DNA from: Ramlibacter sp.
GTDB taxonomy: Bacteria; Pseudomonadota; Gammaproteobacteria; Burkholderiales; Burkholderiaceae_C
Length of the DNA stretch: 64,000 nucleotides
NCBI GenBank assembly: GCA_019635415.1
Contig: JAHBZN010000001.1
Coordinates: 248,001 to 312,000, forward strand
Direction: 5' to 3'
Part shown: positions 36,299 through 43,069 of the stretch, in pieces
Position numbering within the stretch: the stretch's first letter is position 1
How the letters are laid out: each line of letters begins with the position of its first letter
The notes under the pieces: model-generated
What the model saw: only the letters and a program-made list of their open reading frames with translations
Databases searched by the model: none
What the model was told of the DNA's origin: nothing
Position numbers and translations under genes: made by a program

Positions 36299-37183
36299 TC
36301 AGGCAACACCCTCGTTCCAGTGGAGCTTCTTGCGCAAGGTATCGAAGTAGCTCCACCCCTTGGGGTGCAGGAAGCGGACGTGGTGTTGCGAACGCCGCAC
36401 GGTGATCCGGTCGCCGTGAAGCAGCGAGGCCAGGGACTGCATGTCGAAATTGGCGCTGGCATCCCGGCCCGCGACGATCTCGATGGCGATCTCGACCGGG
36501 TCGGCCAGGACGATGGGCCGGTTGGACAGGGTGTGGGGTGCGATGGGGACGAGCACCCAGCCCGGAATCGACGGGTGCAGCAACGGGCCGCCGGCCGACA
36601 GCGCGTATGCGGTCGATCCGGTGGGCGTGGCAATGATCAGGCCATCGGCGCGCTGGTTGGCGACGAAATGGCCGTCCACCTCGACGCGCAACTCCACCAT
36701 GCCGGACGTGGCGCCCCGGTTGACCACCACGTCGTTCATGGCCAGCGCGTCAAACACGCAGTGGCCGTCGCGCCAGACCTTGGCGTGCATCAGGCTGCGG
36801 TGGTCTTCCTCGTACTCGCCCTGCAGCATGGGCGTGAGCGTGGCACGGAAGTTGTCGAGCGGAATGTCGGTGATGAAGCCGAGGCGACCCTGGTTGATGC
36901 CGATCAGGGGCACGCCGTGGCTGGCCAGAAGGCGCCCTATGCCCAGCATCGTGCCATCGCCTCCCACCACCAGACCCAGATCGCACTGGGTGCCGATGGT
37001 GGCCACGTCCAGTGCCGGGTAATGCGCGATGCCGCTGGACTGCGCCGTGTCCTTTTCCAGCGCCACTTCGCAGCCGCGGTCGGACAGGAAGTGCGCGATG
37101 TCTTCCAGCGCGGCTTTGGACGAACCCGCACCGGCACCCTGGTATTTGCCAATGAGCGCAACGTGTCGGAAACGGGATTTCAT
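36299..37183 (-). CDS. nadK: NAD kinase
   Basis: The 294-residue enzyme phosphorylates NAD to NADP. It has the [11 protein letters not shown] motif near residues 75-85, the [11 protein letters not shown] motif near 110 and the C-terminal [18 protein letters not shown] segment. The start [15 protein letters not shown] fits relatives; its ATG is only seven bases from the stop of the phage repressor gene, so the natural nadK leader has been replaced by inovirus DNA. Confidence 0.96.
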   Translation of the reverse strand: MKSRFRHVALIGKYQGAGAGSSKAALEDIAHFLSDRGCEVALEKDTAQSSGIAHYPALDVATIGTQCDLGLVVGGDGTMLGIGRLLASHGVPLIGINQGRLGFITDIPLDNFRATLTPMLQGEYEEDHRSLMHAKVWRDGHCVFDALAMNDVVVNRGATSGMVELRVEVDGHFVANQRADGLIIATPTGSTAYALSAGGPLLHPSIPGWVLVPIAPHTLSNRPIVLADPVEIAIEIVAGRDASANFDMQSLASLLHGDRITVRRSQHHVRFLHPKGWSYFDTLRKKLHWNEGVA

Positions 37184-37190
37184 GCGCAAA

Positions 37191-37448
37191 TTACCAGTTT
37201 CGAATGGTCCGCAGTAGTGCGGCAAATCCCTCGTTTTTGTGCGCGTCTTGCTCGATCTCGATGAGCGTTAGCTCTCGTTCAAGTTCGTCGAAGTTGATTC
37301 CCTTCACGGTTGCCAGTGCCAGTGCTTGGGGCCGCGTAGGAACGCGTCGGCGTGCTTTCCAGTCGCTCACTCGTGGTTGTTGCACACCGTTTGCTGCAAG
37401 TGCCCGGATGTCGTTGGCGGACAGGTTTTCAAGAATTTCGAAAAACAT
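37191..37448 (-). CDS. helix-turn-helix phage repressor
   Basis: The 85-residue protein ([50 protein letters not shown], in part) looks like an XRE/Cro-type DNA-binding protein with the turn near [22 protein letters not shown] lies seven bases before the chosen ATG; an upstream in-frame start at 37496 would run through the operator sites. It is transcribed away from the phage genes over a symmetric operator region and probably represses the lytic/replicative promoter. Confidence 0.75.
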   Translation of the reverse strand: MFFEILENLSANDIRALAANGVQQPRVSDWKARRRVPTRPQALALATVKGINFDELERELTLIEIEQDAHKNEGFAALLRTIRNW

Positions 37449-37461
37449 ATTGGCGCTCCTT

Positions 37462-37531
37462 TTACCAATCTGGTATAAACCAAAAAGGTTTACCAAAACG
37501 GTAAGACAACTTGGTAAACCAATCTTACCAA
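37462..37531. promoter_or_regulatory. operator array between repressor and early phage genes
   Basis: Two sites follow TTACC-N5-GGTA(A/T): 37462-37476 and a perfect one at 37490-37504. A third related palindrome, TTGGTAA-N7-TTACCAA, lies at 37511-37531. GGTTTACCAA (37487-37496) also pairs with TTGGTAAACC (37511-37520). The array spans the whole divergent promoter region and is the likely binding target of the adjacent repressor. Confidence 0.65.
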
Positions 37532-37543
37532 CTAGGAGCCGCT

Positions 37544-38308
37544 ATGCCCAATCTCGTTCTACCTTCTCGCTTGTTCGATGTCTCAGATTTCCGTGCGGAG
37601 TACGGGTATCTGGAGGCCGCTGATGACTGCATGGATGCGCCGCATTACCTGCCGTTTGGCGGCGCTCGCACCATGCCTTTCGTCACTCGTTCCGATCGAC
37701 ATTACGAGTTTCACCACACCACGAATCGCCGGATGGACCCGGCCCCTTTTTGCAGTCCCCCGCCTGAAAACGGCAAAGCTCGATCTGTAGCGGCTCCGGC
37801 TGCGCCCGGGGCGGGGGCCTGCGCCTTATCGGCCCTTCGTGAATACCGTGGGGGCCTTGGGCTCGGGGTCACCGGCTGCCTTGACCGTGCGCTCCCAGTT
37901 GTTCGCGAGTCGGGATTCGTTGATGCCGTCACGGATCGCGTATTTGATCACGATGTACAGCGCCCACATGCTGAACGCGAACCCGATCGCGTACAGGACC
38001 AAGCCGCTGATAACCATTCGGGTCATCTCGGTTTCAAAGGCATGCATGTTCATGCTTCTTCCTCCGCTGGTAGTTGTGTCTCCAATCCTACCGCCGCTCG
38101 CCTGTCAAACCTCGATCTCCGCGGAAAGCTCGTGAAGCGCGGCCATGTCGTCTCGTGGCACGGCTTCCGGTACCGCGTCACCAAAGTTCGCCTTGGTTCT
38201 CTCTGGGGTCGCCTGCAGTCCGTTGGCGGGGGTGATGTGGCAATCCCTCTCGGAAGCTACCTTCCGGATGAGGTTATGCCCTGCGAGTCTGTGCAGGTGG
38301 TGGCATGA
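37544..38308 (+). CDS. hypothetical phage protein, possibly two genes in one frame
   Basis: An ATG at 37544 preceded by AGGAG opens a 254-codon frame ending at 38308. The first part (MPNLVLPSRLFDVSDF onward, about 70 residues) and the last part (RLSNLDLRGKLVKRGHVVSW to the end, about 75 residues) look protein-like. The middle is antisense to a well-supported minus-strand gene. The real product may be a short gene plus a separate small gene starting at ATG 38042. Its stop overlaps the next start codon (ATGA), so at least the 3' part is probably translated. No domain is recognised. Confidence 0.45.
   Translation: MPNLVLPSRLFDVSDFRAEYGYLEAADDCMDAPHYLPFGGARTMPFVTRSDRHYEFHHTTNRRMDPAPFCSPPPENGKARSVAAPAAPGAGACALSALREYRGGLGLGVTGCLDRALPVVRESGFVDAVTDRVFDHDVQRPHAEREPDRVQDQAADNHSGHLGFKGMHVHASSSAGSCVSNPTAARLSNLDLRGKLVKRGHVVSWHGFRYRVTKVRLGSLWGRLQSVGGGDVAIPLGSYLPDEVMPCESVQVVA
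37826..38053 (-). CDS. small single-pass membrane protein, antisense in the element
   Basis: A 75-residue minus-strand product has one strong helix (MVISGLVLYAIGFAFSMWALYIVI, residues 13-36) followed by a basic, soluble tail. A consensus GGAGG ribosome-binding site lies seven bases before the ATG, the best in the element. It is oriented like the repressor and opposite to the other phage genes, which suggests a lysogenic or accessory function such as superinfection immunity; that is an inference. Confidence 0.6.
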   Translation of the reverse strand: MNMHAFETEMTRMVISGLVLYAIGFAFSMWALYIVIKYAIRDGINESRLANNWERTVKAAGDPEPKAPTVFTKGR

Positions 38309-38586
38309 ACCTCCACCCTTTCATTCGTGAAGTCTTGATGGCCTCTGCTGCTGCCGCGTTGCTCGGTTTTGCAGGTTTCGGCCTGACTGTGTTTGTGGTC
38401 TTGGTGTGGTTCCCTCCTCTAGTTCCTTATCAGGTCGCTGATGCCGCTTCGGTCATGAGCTACCCAGCTATGGCTGGCGTCGTGTTGGCGTATTCGCTGC
38501 TGGCAAGCGTCCTTTTTCATTGGGTCCTTTGCCCGTTTCAGGACGCTGTAGTTCGGTATTTCGACGCTGAGGATGAAAGCGCGTGA
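38305..38586 (+). CDS. small phage membrane protein, two helices
   Basis: The 93-residue protein has two hydrophobic helices (about residues 12-38 and 50-73) and an acidic C-terminus. Its ATG overlaps the preceding stop (ATGA), and its own stop overlaps a GTG of the next frame, marking it as part of the compact phage transcript. No homologue is recognised; small membrane proteins at this position occur in many inoviruses. Confidence 0.65.
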   Translation: MNLHPFIREVLMASAAAALLGFAGFGLTVFVVLVWFPPLVPYQVADAASVMSYPAMAGVVLAYSLLASVLFHWVLCPFQDAVVRYFDAEDESA

Positions 38587-38654
38587 ACCTCGCTGCACAC
38601 CTTGCGTGCAGGGTGTACCGCGGTGCTCCTGCCGCTTCCATTGAAGGAAAAACC

Positions 38655-38963
38655 ATGCAATCTTTGATTCAGATTTTTAAGCTCGATGAGGTCAAAAAAG
38701 GCACCTCGAAAAAGACCGGCAACCCGTATGAGATTCACACGGCACAGGCCGCGCTGATCGATGCGGCGGGCAACGTCGATACGGTCGGCGTTCTCGATAT
38801 TCCTCGCGATCTGGTCGGCAAGGTCGCGCCTGGTCGTTTCTCTGGCACGTTCGCCATGAAAACCAATTTTCAGAACGGGCGTATCGAGTCTGTTCTGGTT
38901 GGGCTCACGCCTGTCCCGGTCAAGGGTGAACGCGGCTCCTCTGGTACTTCTAGCGCCGCCTGA
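38655..38963 (+). CDS. inovirus ssDNA-binding protein (gpV-like)
   Basis: The 102-residue protein starts MQSLIQIFKLDEVKKGTSKKTGNPYEIHTAQAAL in part and is rich in beta-strand-forming residues, with the pattern of filamentous-phage helix-destabilising proteins: KTGNPYEIHTAQ, then a hydrophobic core and a Ser/Gly tail. It coats single-stranded phage DNA before packaging. AAGGA lies eight bases before the ATG, preferred to an upstream GTG at 38583. The family assignment comes from size, position before the coat gene and these segments. Confidence 0.75.
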   Translation: MQSLIQIFKLDEVKKGTSKKTGNPYEIHTAQAALIDAAGNVDTVGVLDIPRDLVGKVAPGRFSGTFAMKTNFQNGRIESVLVGLTPVPVKGERGSSGTSSAA

Positions 38964-38965
38964 CC

Positions 38966-39262
38966 ATGCCCGTTTGCCTCGGCTCCTACGCTGCCGGTAC
39001 TGACATTGGTTCCGGTGGCCCCGGCTCGGCAATTCTCTCCGTCCCCGTTCCACGTATCACGTCTTTGACGGGTCCATGCGTGGCCGGGGAAGTCTCTCTC
39101 TACACCTCGCAAGAGGTGGATTCCAACAGTGGCAGTCCCTTCCGTCTGAGCGTCGCGGATGGGGTTGAACTGTCGGGCGCAATCATCTCCGTCTGGGTTG
39201 CTGCTGCGATCTGGCGGTGGCTTGCGTCCGTCCTTCGTCAAGACGCTGATTCTTCCAACTGA
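38966..39262 (+). CDS. small phage protein with C-terminal helix
   Basis: The 98-residue product has a Gly/Ser-rich N-terminal half and one transmembrane helix (ELSGAIISVWVAAAIWRWLASVL, near 68-89). It starts two bases after the ssDNA-binding protein stop and ends ten bases before the major coat gene. Genes of this size and position in filamentous phages encode minor coat or assembly proteins; the specific identity is not established. Confidence 0.65.
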   Translation: MPVCLGSYAAGTDIGSGGPGSAILSVPVPRITSLTGPCVAGEVSLYTSQEVDSNSGSPFRLSVADGVELSGAIISVWVAAAIWRWLASVLRQDADSSN

Positions 39263-39272
39263 AAGGTATCCC

Positions 39273-39485
39273 ATGAACAAAATGTTCCGCATCGTTCCTC
39301 GCGCCGCTCGTACCGGCATGGTGGTTCTCGCCTCGATGGCTGCTGCTGTATCGCACGCTGCCGTTGACGCCTCTGTCACCACGGCGCTCTCTGACGGCAA
39401 GACCGACGTCGGCACCATCGGTGCCGCTGTGTTCGCAATCATTCTGGTGGTCGCGCTGTACAAGTGGTTCAAGCGCGCCCTGTGA
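39273..39485 (+). CDS. major coat protein (pVIII-like)
   Basis: The 70-residue preprotein has a signal peptide (about 1-29, ending SHA) and a mature 41-residue coat: an amphipathic acidic N-terminus (AVDASVTTALSDGKTDVG), a hydrophobic helix (IGAAVFAIILVVALY) and a basic C-terminus (KWFKRAL) that contacts DNA. This three-part layout is diagnostic of filamentous-phage major coat proteins. An AAAGG ribosome-binding site precedes the ATG, and a hairpin follows the gene. Confidence 0.9.
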   Translation: MNKMFRIVPRAARTGMVVLASMAAAVSHAAVDASVTTALSDGKTDVGTIGAAVFAIILVVALYKWFKRAL

Positions 39486-39505
39486 TCGCCTGAGCGGCTT
39501 TTCTG

Positions 39506-39525
39506 GTGCATCCCTTGGGGTGCAC
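39506..39525 (+). terminator. hairpin after the major coat gene
   Basis: GTGCATCC and GGGTGCAC form an 8-bp stem (one G-U pair) around CTTG, 20 bases after the coat stop. It has no T run. Ff phages carry a partial terminator right after gene VIII that keeps coat mRNA abundant; this hairpin occupies the same place. Confidence 0.5.
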
Positions 39526-39549
39526 TGGAAAGACTGTTCGGGGGTGCGT

Positions 39550-39624
39550 ATGGCTGATTACATGGGTGTTTGGGTCGTCGTGGCCTTGCTGGGCGGTACC
39601 ATGATTTTGTTTGGCCGCTGGTAA
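39550..39624 (+). CDS. 24-residue single-helix phage protein (minor coat-like)
   Basis: ATG at 39550, preceded by GGGGG, encodes 24 residues: MADYMGVWVVVALLGGTMIL and a short basic-aromatic end. Size and single helix resemble the tiny minor coat proteins pVII/pIX at the start of the inovirion. The stop overlaps the next ATG (TAATG), so the following frame is translationally coupled. Confidence 0.6.
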   Translation: MADYMGVWVVVALLGGTMILFGRW

Positions 39625-39698
39625 TGGCCATCCTTCGCAGTCTCGCGCTGCTTGCGCTGTTCGCGCTCGGTCACCTCAGACACCAGCAGCCATGCTGA
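39624..39698 (+). pseudogene. probable remnant of the pIII adsorption protein gene (signal peptide only)
   Basis: The ATG of TAATG opens a 24-residue frame, MAILRSLALLALFALGHLRH plus four residues, which is essentially an export signal with nothing behind it. In inoviruses the gene at this position encodes the large secreted adsorption protein pIII. The frame ends within ATGCTGA, which also starts the next frame. I infer that the body of pIII was deleted. Confidence 0.5.
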
Positions 39699-39991
39699 CA
39701 AGCCTCCAGCCGCGGATCGAGGGCCTTCCTTTCACTGCGCCGAGGTATGACGAACTGACTGCCCCGGTTCGTGTGCCTGTGGTGGTCGGCTGCTGGATGA
39801 GTGAAACCGATGGCTGGTGCTTCACTCAACAGGGCACCCGCTTAAAGCTGCCCCGTGCGTTTATGGCCAGCTTCATTGCCAATGGCCAGTTTCTGGATTT
39901 CGACGCTGGCCCGCCGGTCGGCCATGACGATTCCAAGGGCGCCAAGAGCCGTGCTTCTGAACGACGACAGGGGCCCCAAAGTGCCGAATAG
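39692..39991 (+). pseudogene. probable C-terminal remnant of the Zot/pI assembly ATPase
   Basis: The 99-residue frame contains RIEGLPFTAPRYDELTAPVRVP, then GCWMSETDGWCFTQQGTRLKL and FIANGQFLDFD (quoted in pieces). From memory, this order of a YDxLT(x)P strand, two cysteines, a TQQGT strand and a GxFxDF end is how many inovirus Zot proteins finish after their ATPase and membrane segments, both absent here. No Walker A is present in the element. A short independent protein cannot be excluded. Confidence 0.55.
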
Positions 39992-40020
39992 GCACGCGCC
40001 GAAAGGCTTGGGGTCGGGGT

Positions 40021-40225
40021 ATGGGGGCGATGCCCCCATGTCAATGGGTGGGCGCAAGTGGCCGTAACTATTTTCTGGTGCGGTGTCGCGCCGCTGCGGC
40101 GCATGCGTAGCAGCGCGAAGCGGCGCGAAGCGCCGCTAGATTTATCTCTACAACACTTTGGTACATGAGCCAAAGCGGCCACTGAAAAAGGTGAACCCGG
40201 CGACAGCGGTAACTGTCCCGGGTTC
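40021..40225. other. hairpin-rich region, candidate replication origin and packaging signal
   Basis: Between the Zot remnant and rep lie five hairpins: ATGGGGGC/GCCCCCAT (40021-40039), GCGCCG/CGGCGC (40088-40102), AGCGGCGC/GCGCCGCT (40119-40137, overlapping two tandem GCGCGAAGCG units at 40113-40132), CTTTGG/CCAAAG (40156-40175) and a long one with arms GAACCCGG+GACAG and CTGTC+CCGGGTTC (40193-40225). Filamentous phages concentrate their origins and packaging hairpin in such a region, and HUH Rep proteins nick near hairpins. No nick site can be named. Confidence 0.6.
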
Positions 40226-40253
40226 GTGAATGTCTGGAAGAGGAGTCCAAACA

Positions 40254-41141
40254 ATGGAACGAATTAGAAGCGGGATGCTCCAGCAAAGCAAGTCCCTTGG
40301 CGTCGATCTGGTGGCCCATGACCTCGGCCATGGTCATCTAGAACTGGTCGGCTATCCGGCCATTGAATGGCAAGATGTTGCCCCCCTCACGGCTGAGGCC
40401 TATAGAGCCTATCTGGACGCCTGCGAGCGTCACCACGCGGAGACATGGGAGGAGCGCAAGGCCAAAAGCCTCAGGAACGCGTCAAAACGGGCCTGTACCC
40501 GCGTTCGGCGGCTCTGCAAGGCCATGGGTGCCGATACCCTGCTCACGCTCACCTACAGGGCCAATGTCTTGGACCTCGATCAAGCCAAAGCTGATCTCAA
40601 GGCTTTTAATCGGATTTTGCTGCGCCATTTACCCGGTTTTCAGTTCGTGGCTGGGTTCGAGCGTCAGGCGCGTGGCTGCTGGCATATGCACTTGGCTACG
40701 GCTGGTCTACCTACCTTTTTCACCGTGCGTTCTGCTGATGGCCGCAGCAAATACCGCGTGAAGTCCTTCGATCTGTTCCGCTCCGTCTGGCGATCAGTGA
40801 CAAAGGACAGGGGCGGCAATGTGGACGTGTCTAGGCGCAAGCGTCACAGTCGAAGCTCTCCAGCTCGCATCGCTGCGTACATCTCCAAGTACATCACCAA
40901 AGCCTTTGCGGAGGGCGACAAGTGGACTAACAGGTGGACCAGCTACGGCGAAACCCGGGTGCCGTCTCCTGTGGCCCTGGGGCGGTATGCCTCCATGCTC
41001 GATCTGCTCCAGTCGGCGTATTCGCTTCTTGCCACGAATGACACCGTGATTCGTACCGGCCTCTCCCGCTGGAATGAAGTCTTCTTCCTCGCAGCGGAGC
41101 GGGTCGATGCGCGAATTAAACCCCCTCAGGATCCTGATTAA
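40254..41141 (+). CDS. HUH-type rolling-circle replication initiator (phage Rep)
   Basis: The 295-residue protein has the three Rep motifs: motif 1 LLTLTYRAN near 99-107, motif 2 HMHLA (the metal-binding His-hydrophobic-His) near 145, and motif 3 ARIAAYISKYITKAF near 205-219 with two tyrosines three residues apart, for nicking and covalent attachment. GAGGAG lies eight bases before the ATG at 40254; an upstream ATG at 40230 lacks such a site. It should nick the origin just upstream and start rolling-circle replication. Confidence 0.85.
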   Translation: MERIRSGMLQQSKSLGVDLVAHDLGHGHLELVGYPAIEWQDVAPLTAEAYRAYLDACERHHAETWEERKAKSLRNASKRACTRVRRLCKAMGADTLLTLTYRANVLDLDQAKADLKAFNRILLRHLPGFQFVAGFERQARGCWHMHLATAGLPTFFTVRSADGRSKYRVKSFDLFRSVWRSVTKDRGGNVDVSRRKRHSRSSPARIAAYISKYITKAFAEGDKWTNRWTSYGETRVPSPVALGRYASMLDLLQSAYSLLATNDTVIRTGLSRWNEVFFLAAERVDARIKPPQDPD

Positions 41142-41158
41142 GCTATAAATTCGATAGC
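41142..41158. terminator. hairpin after rep
   Basis: GCTAT and ATAGC form a perfect 5-bp stem immediately after the rep stop codon, followed by AAATAAAAAC. Its minus-strand sequence, TTGCTATCGAATTTATAGC, matches the first 19 bases of the chromosomal 50-bp repeat family, but the rest of that repeat is absent. It may be a truncated copy or just a short hairpin. Confidence 0.4.
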
Positions 41159-41177
41159 AAATAAAAACAGGGATGGT

Positions 41178-41777
41178 ATGGAGTACGGTTACGGCCGCGT
41201 GTCCACAGTTGCGCAGGACACAGCGTTGCAGGAGGACGCATTCAAGCGTGCGGGTGTCTGTAGGGTCATCACGGAAAAATGGAGTAGCGTAGGCCAGCGT
41301 CCGCAGTTGATGGCCTTGCTCCTGCGGCTGAAGCCCGGCGATACGGTGACCGTGTACAAGCTGGACAGGCTAGGGCGAAGCCTTCAGGACCTGCTTACTA
41401 TCCTTGAGCGCATCGGTGCTGCTGGTGCCTCTTTCCGGTCCCTCACTGAGCCGATCGACACCACTACACCAGCGGGCAAGCTGATGTATTCCATCCTCGG
41501 TGCTGTTGCTGAGTTCGAAAAGTCTTTGATCGGTGAGCGAGTCCGGGCCGGACAGGTCGCTGCCTATAGGCGTGGCGTGCGATTCGGTCGCCGGAGGTCT
41601 ACTACTGCGGTTGAGGACGCCTGTATCTGGCAGCGCTGTTTGATGGGGGAAAGGCCTGTGGACGTAGCTCGGTCGTTGGGCGTTTCGACAAGCGTTGTCT
41701 ATCGCGTCATAAACTCTGAACTAGGGATTACCTACCGCGAGTCTCTGCCTGTGCTTGGCCCCATGCTTCGAAAATAA
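41178..41777 (+). CDS. small serine recombinase (resolvase/invertase family)
   Basis: The 199-residue enzyme has catalytic Ser in YGRVSTVAQDTALQ (Ser9), the VYKLDRLGRSLQDLL arginine motif near 62-76, the GAVAEFEKSLIGERVRAG helix near 115 and a C-terminal helix-turn-helix RPVDVARSLGVSTSVVYRVI near 160. Some filamentous phages, including Ralstonia RSM-type, carry such recombinases for integration instead of using host XerCD. It ends 18 bases before the hrcA start, placing it at the element boundary. Confidence 0.88.
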   Translation: MEYGYGRVSTVAQDTALQEDAFKRAGVCRVITEKWSSVGQRPQLMALLLRLKPGDTVTVYKLDRLGRSLQDLLTILERIGAAGASFRSLTEPIDTTTPAGKLMYSILGAVAEFEKSLIGERVRAGQVAAYRRGVRFGRRRSTTAVEDACIWQRCLMGERPVDVARSLGVSTSVVYRVINSELGITYRESLPVLGPMLRK

Positions 41778-41795
41778 CATCATTAAAATGCTTCC

Positions 41796-42800
41796 ATGCT
41801 CGATGATCGTGCCAAGTTGTTGCTCAAAGCGCTGGTCGAGCGCTACATCGCCGACGGGCAGCCCGTGGGGTCGCGAACCCTCTCGCGGGCATCGGGCCTG
41901 GAGCTGTCGCCAGCCACGATCCGGAACGTCATGTCCGACCTCGAGGAACTGGGGCTGATCGCAAGCCCGCACACGTCGGCAGGTCGCATTCCCACGGCGC
42001 GTGGCTACCGGCTTTTCGTGGACACCATGCTGACGGCCCAGCGCGAGCAACTGCCCACGCCCAGCCTGGCCGCGGACCAGCCGCAAAAAGTCATTGCCCA
42101 TGCGGCGCAGTTGCTCTCCAACCTCTCGCAGTTCGTGGGGGTGGTCATGGCGCCGCGGCGGACCTCGGTGTTCCACCACATCGAGTTCCTGCGGCTGTCC
42201 GAGCGGCGACTGCTGGTCATCATTGTCTCGCCTGACGGGGATGTGCAGAACCGCGTGATCTTCACCGAGGCCGACTACACCCAGCCGCAACTGGTGGAGG
42301 CGGCGAATTTCCTCAATGCGCACTATTCGGGCCTGGCCATGGAGCAGGTCCGGGAACGCCTGCAGCATGAGGTGGAGAAGCTTCGGGGCGAGATTGCAAC
42401 GCTGATGCAGGCCGCGGTGCAGGCCAGCTCCGAAGCCATGACCCAGGCCCAGGAAGACGTGGTGATCTCGGGCGAGCGCAACCTGCTCGCGGTGAGCGAC
42501 TTCTCGGGCGACATGAGCCATCTGCGCCGCGCGTTCGACCTGTTCGAGCAGAAGACGCAGCTCATGCGCCTGCTGGACATCTCCAGCCGTGCCGAGGGGG
42601 TGCGCATCTACATTGGCGGGGAAAGCCAGGTGGTGCCGTTCGAGGAACTCTCGATAGTCAGTGCTCCCTATGAAGTGGACGGGCAGATTGTCGGCACCCT
42701 GGGGGTCATCGGACCGACGCGCATGCCCTATGACCGCATGATCCAGATCGTTGACATCACGTCGCGGCTGGTGACCAACGCGCTGAGCCACAACAAGTAG
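41796..42800 (+). CDS. hrcA: heat-inducible transcription repressor HrcA
   Basis: The 334-residue repressor binds CIRCE operators of heat-shock genes. The N-terminal winged helix ([30 protein letters not shown], quoted in part, near 22-51) is followed by [16 protein letters not shown] and the GAF-like dimerisation domain ending in [14 protein letters not shown]. Its start is 18 bases from the phage recombinase stop, so its original promoter is partly or wholly replaced by phage DNA. Two tRNA genes follow. Confidence 0.96.
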   Translation: MLDDRAKLLLKALVERYIADGQPVGSRTLSRASGLELSPATIRNVMSDLEELGLIASPHTSAGRIPTARGYRLFVDTMLTAQREQLPTPSLAADQPQKVIAHAAQLLSNLSQFVGVVMAPRRTSVFHHIEFLRLSERRLLVIIVSPDGDVQNRVIFTEADYTQPQLVEAANFLNAHYSGLAMEQVRERLQHEVEKLRGEIATLMQAAVQASSEAMTQAQEDVVISGERNLLAVSDFSGDMSHLRRAFDLFEQKTQLMRLLDISSRAEGVRIYIGGESQVVPFEELSIVSAPYEVDGQIVGTLGVIGPTRMPYDRMIQIVDITSRLVTNALSHNK

Positions 42801-42824
42801 CGCTCTACAATCGCGGGTCCGGTG

Positions 42825-42901
42825 GGGGCGTTAGCTCAGTTGGTTAGAGCAGAGGACTCATAATCCTTTGGTCGTTGGTTCAAGTCCAACACGCCCTACC
42901 A
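42825..42901 (+). tRNA. tRNA with CAT anticodon (Met or Ile2)
   Basis: The 77-base cloverleaf includes encoded CCA: acceptor GGGGCGT/ACGCCCT (first pair G-U), D arm TAGCTCAGTTGG, anticodon loop CTCATAA (CAT at 42859-42861) and T arm GTTGG/CCAAC. CAT could be elongator Met or Ile2 with lysidine; the GGTCGTTGGTTCAAGTCCAAC-like half resembles E. coli ileX, but the call needs a tRNA model. Confidence 0.95.
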
Positions 42902-42968
42902 ATCCTGGCGCCCGGCCGCGAAAAATCTGCCCGAATCAAAGGGGGATGGATGCCTCTCGCCGAAGTGC

Positions 42969-42974
42969 TATAAT
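42969..42974 (+). promoter_or_regulatory. -10 box of the tRNA-Arg promoter
   Basis: A perfect TATAAT lies 10 bases before the mature 5' end of tRNA-Arg. A matching -35 hexamer about 17 bases upstream is weak. This suggests tRNA-Arg has its own start, separate from the preceding tRNA. Confidence 0.6.
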
Positions 42975-42984
42975 TGCAGGCTTA

Positions 42985-43061
42985 GCGGCTGTAGCTCAGC
43001 TGGATAGAGTACTTGGCTACGAACCAAGGGGTCGTGGGTTCGATTCCTGCCAGCCGCACCA
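42985..43061 (+). tRNA. tRNA-Arg (ACG)
   Basis: The 77-base cloverleaf has acceptor GCGGCTG/CAGCCGC, D arm TAGCTCAGCTGG, anticodon stem CTTGG/CCAAG around CTACGAA (anticodon ACG) and T arm with TTCGATT. CCA is encoded. It is followed by a strong terminator. Confidence 0.97.
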
Positions 43062-43069
43062 ACATTGAA

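Larger units (their letters stand above)
37184..41795. mobile_element. defective or satellite inovirus (filamentous phage) element
   Basis: About 4.6 kb of distinctly more A/T-rich, T-ending-codon DNA separates nadK and hrcA, which are otherwise divergent neighbours. Gene order is repressor (minus), small proteins, ssDNA-binding protein, small membrane protein, major coat protein, tiny coat-like protein, pIII/Zot remnants, hairpin-rich region, HUH Rep and serine recombinase. Intact adsorption (pIII), pVI and assembly ATPase (Zot) genes are absent. The limits given are the maximum. No convincing attachment duplication was found; only TTCGAA recurs at 37199 and 41767. Confidence 0.85.

Noticed and set aside
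38583..38654. Upstream GTG start for the phage ssDNA-binding protein
   Set aside because: It would add 24 residues unlike the family, while the ATG at 38655 has a good ribosome-binding site.
40113..40132. CRISPR-like tandem repeats
   Set aside because: Only two adjacent 10-mers without spacers; better explained as part of the phage origin region.
41142..41158. Ninth copy of the 50-bp repeat after rep
   Set aside because: Only the first hairpin half matches; the downstream GTG and GGGCTA blocks are absent, so it is listed as a hairpin rather than a copy.
37199..41772. TTCGAA at both ends as the attachment core
   Set aside because: A 6-bp palindrome is expected by chance in 4.6 kb and the flanks do not match; recorded only as a weak hint.
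37184..41795. dif/XerCD attachment site for the inovirus
   Set aside because: No sequence resembling a dif site was found at either boundary, and the element has its own recombinase.
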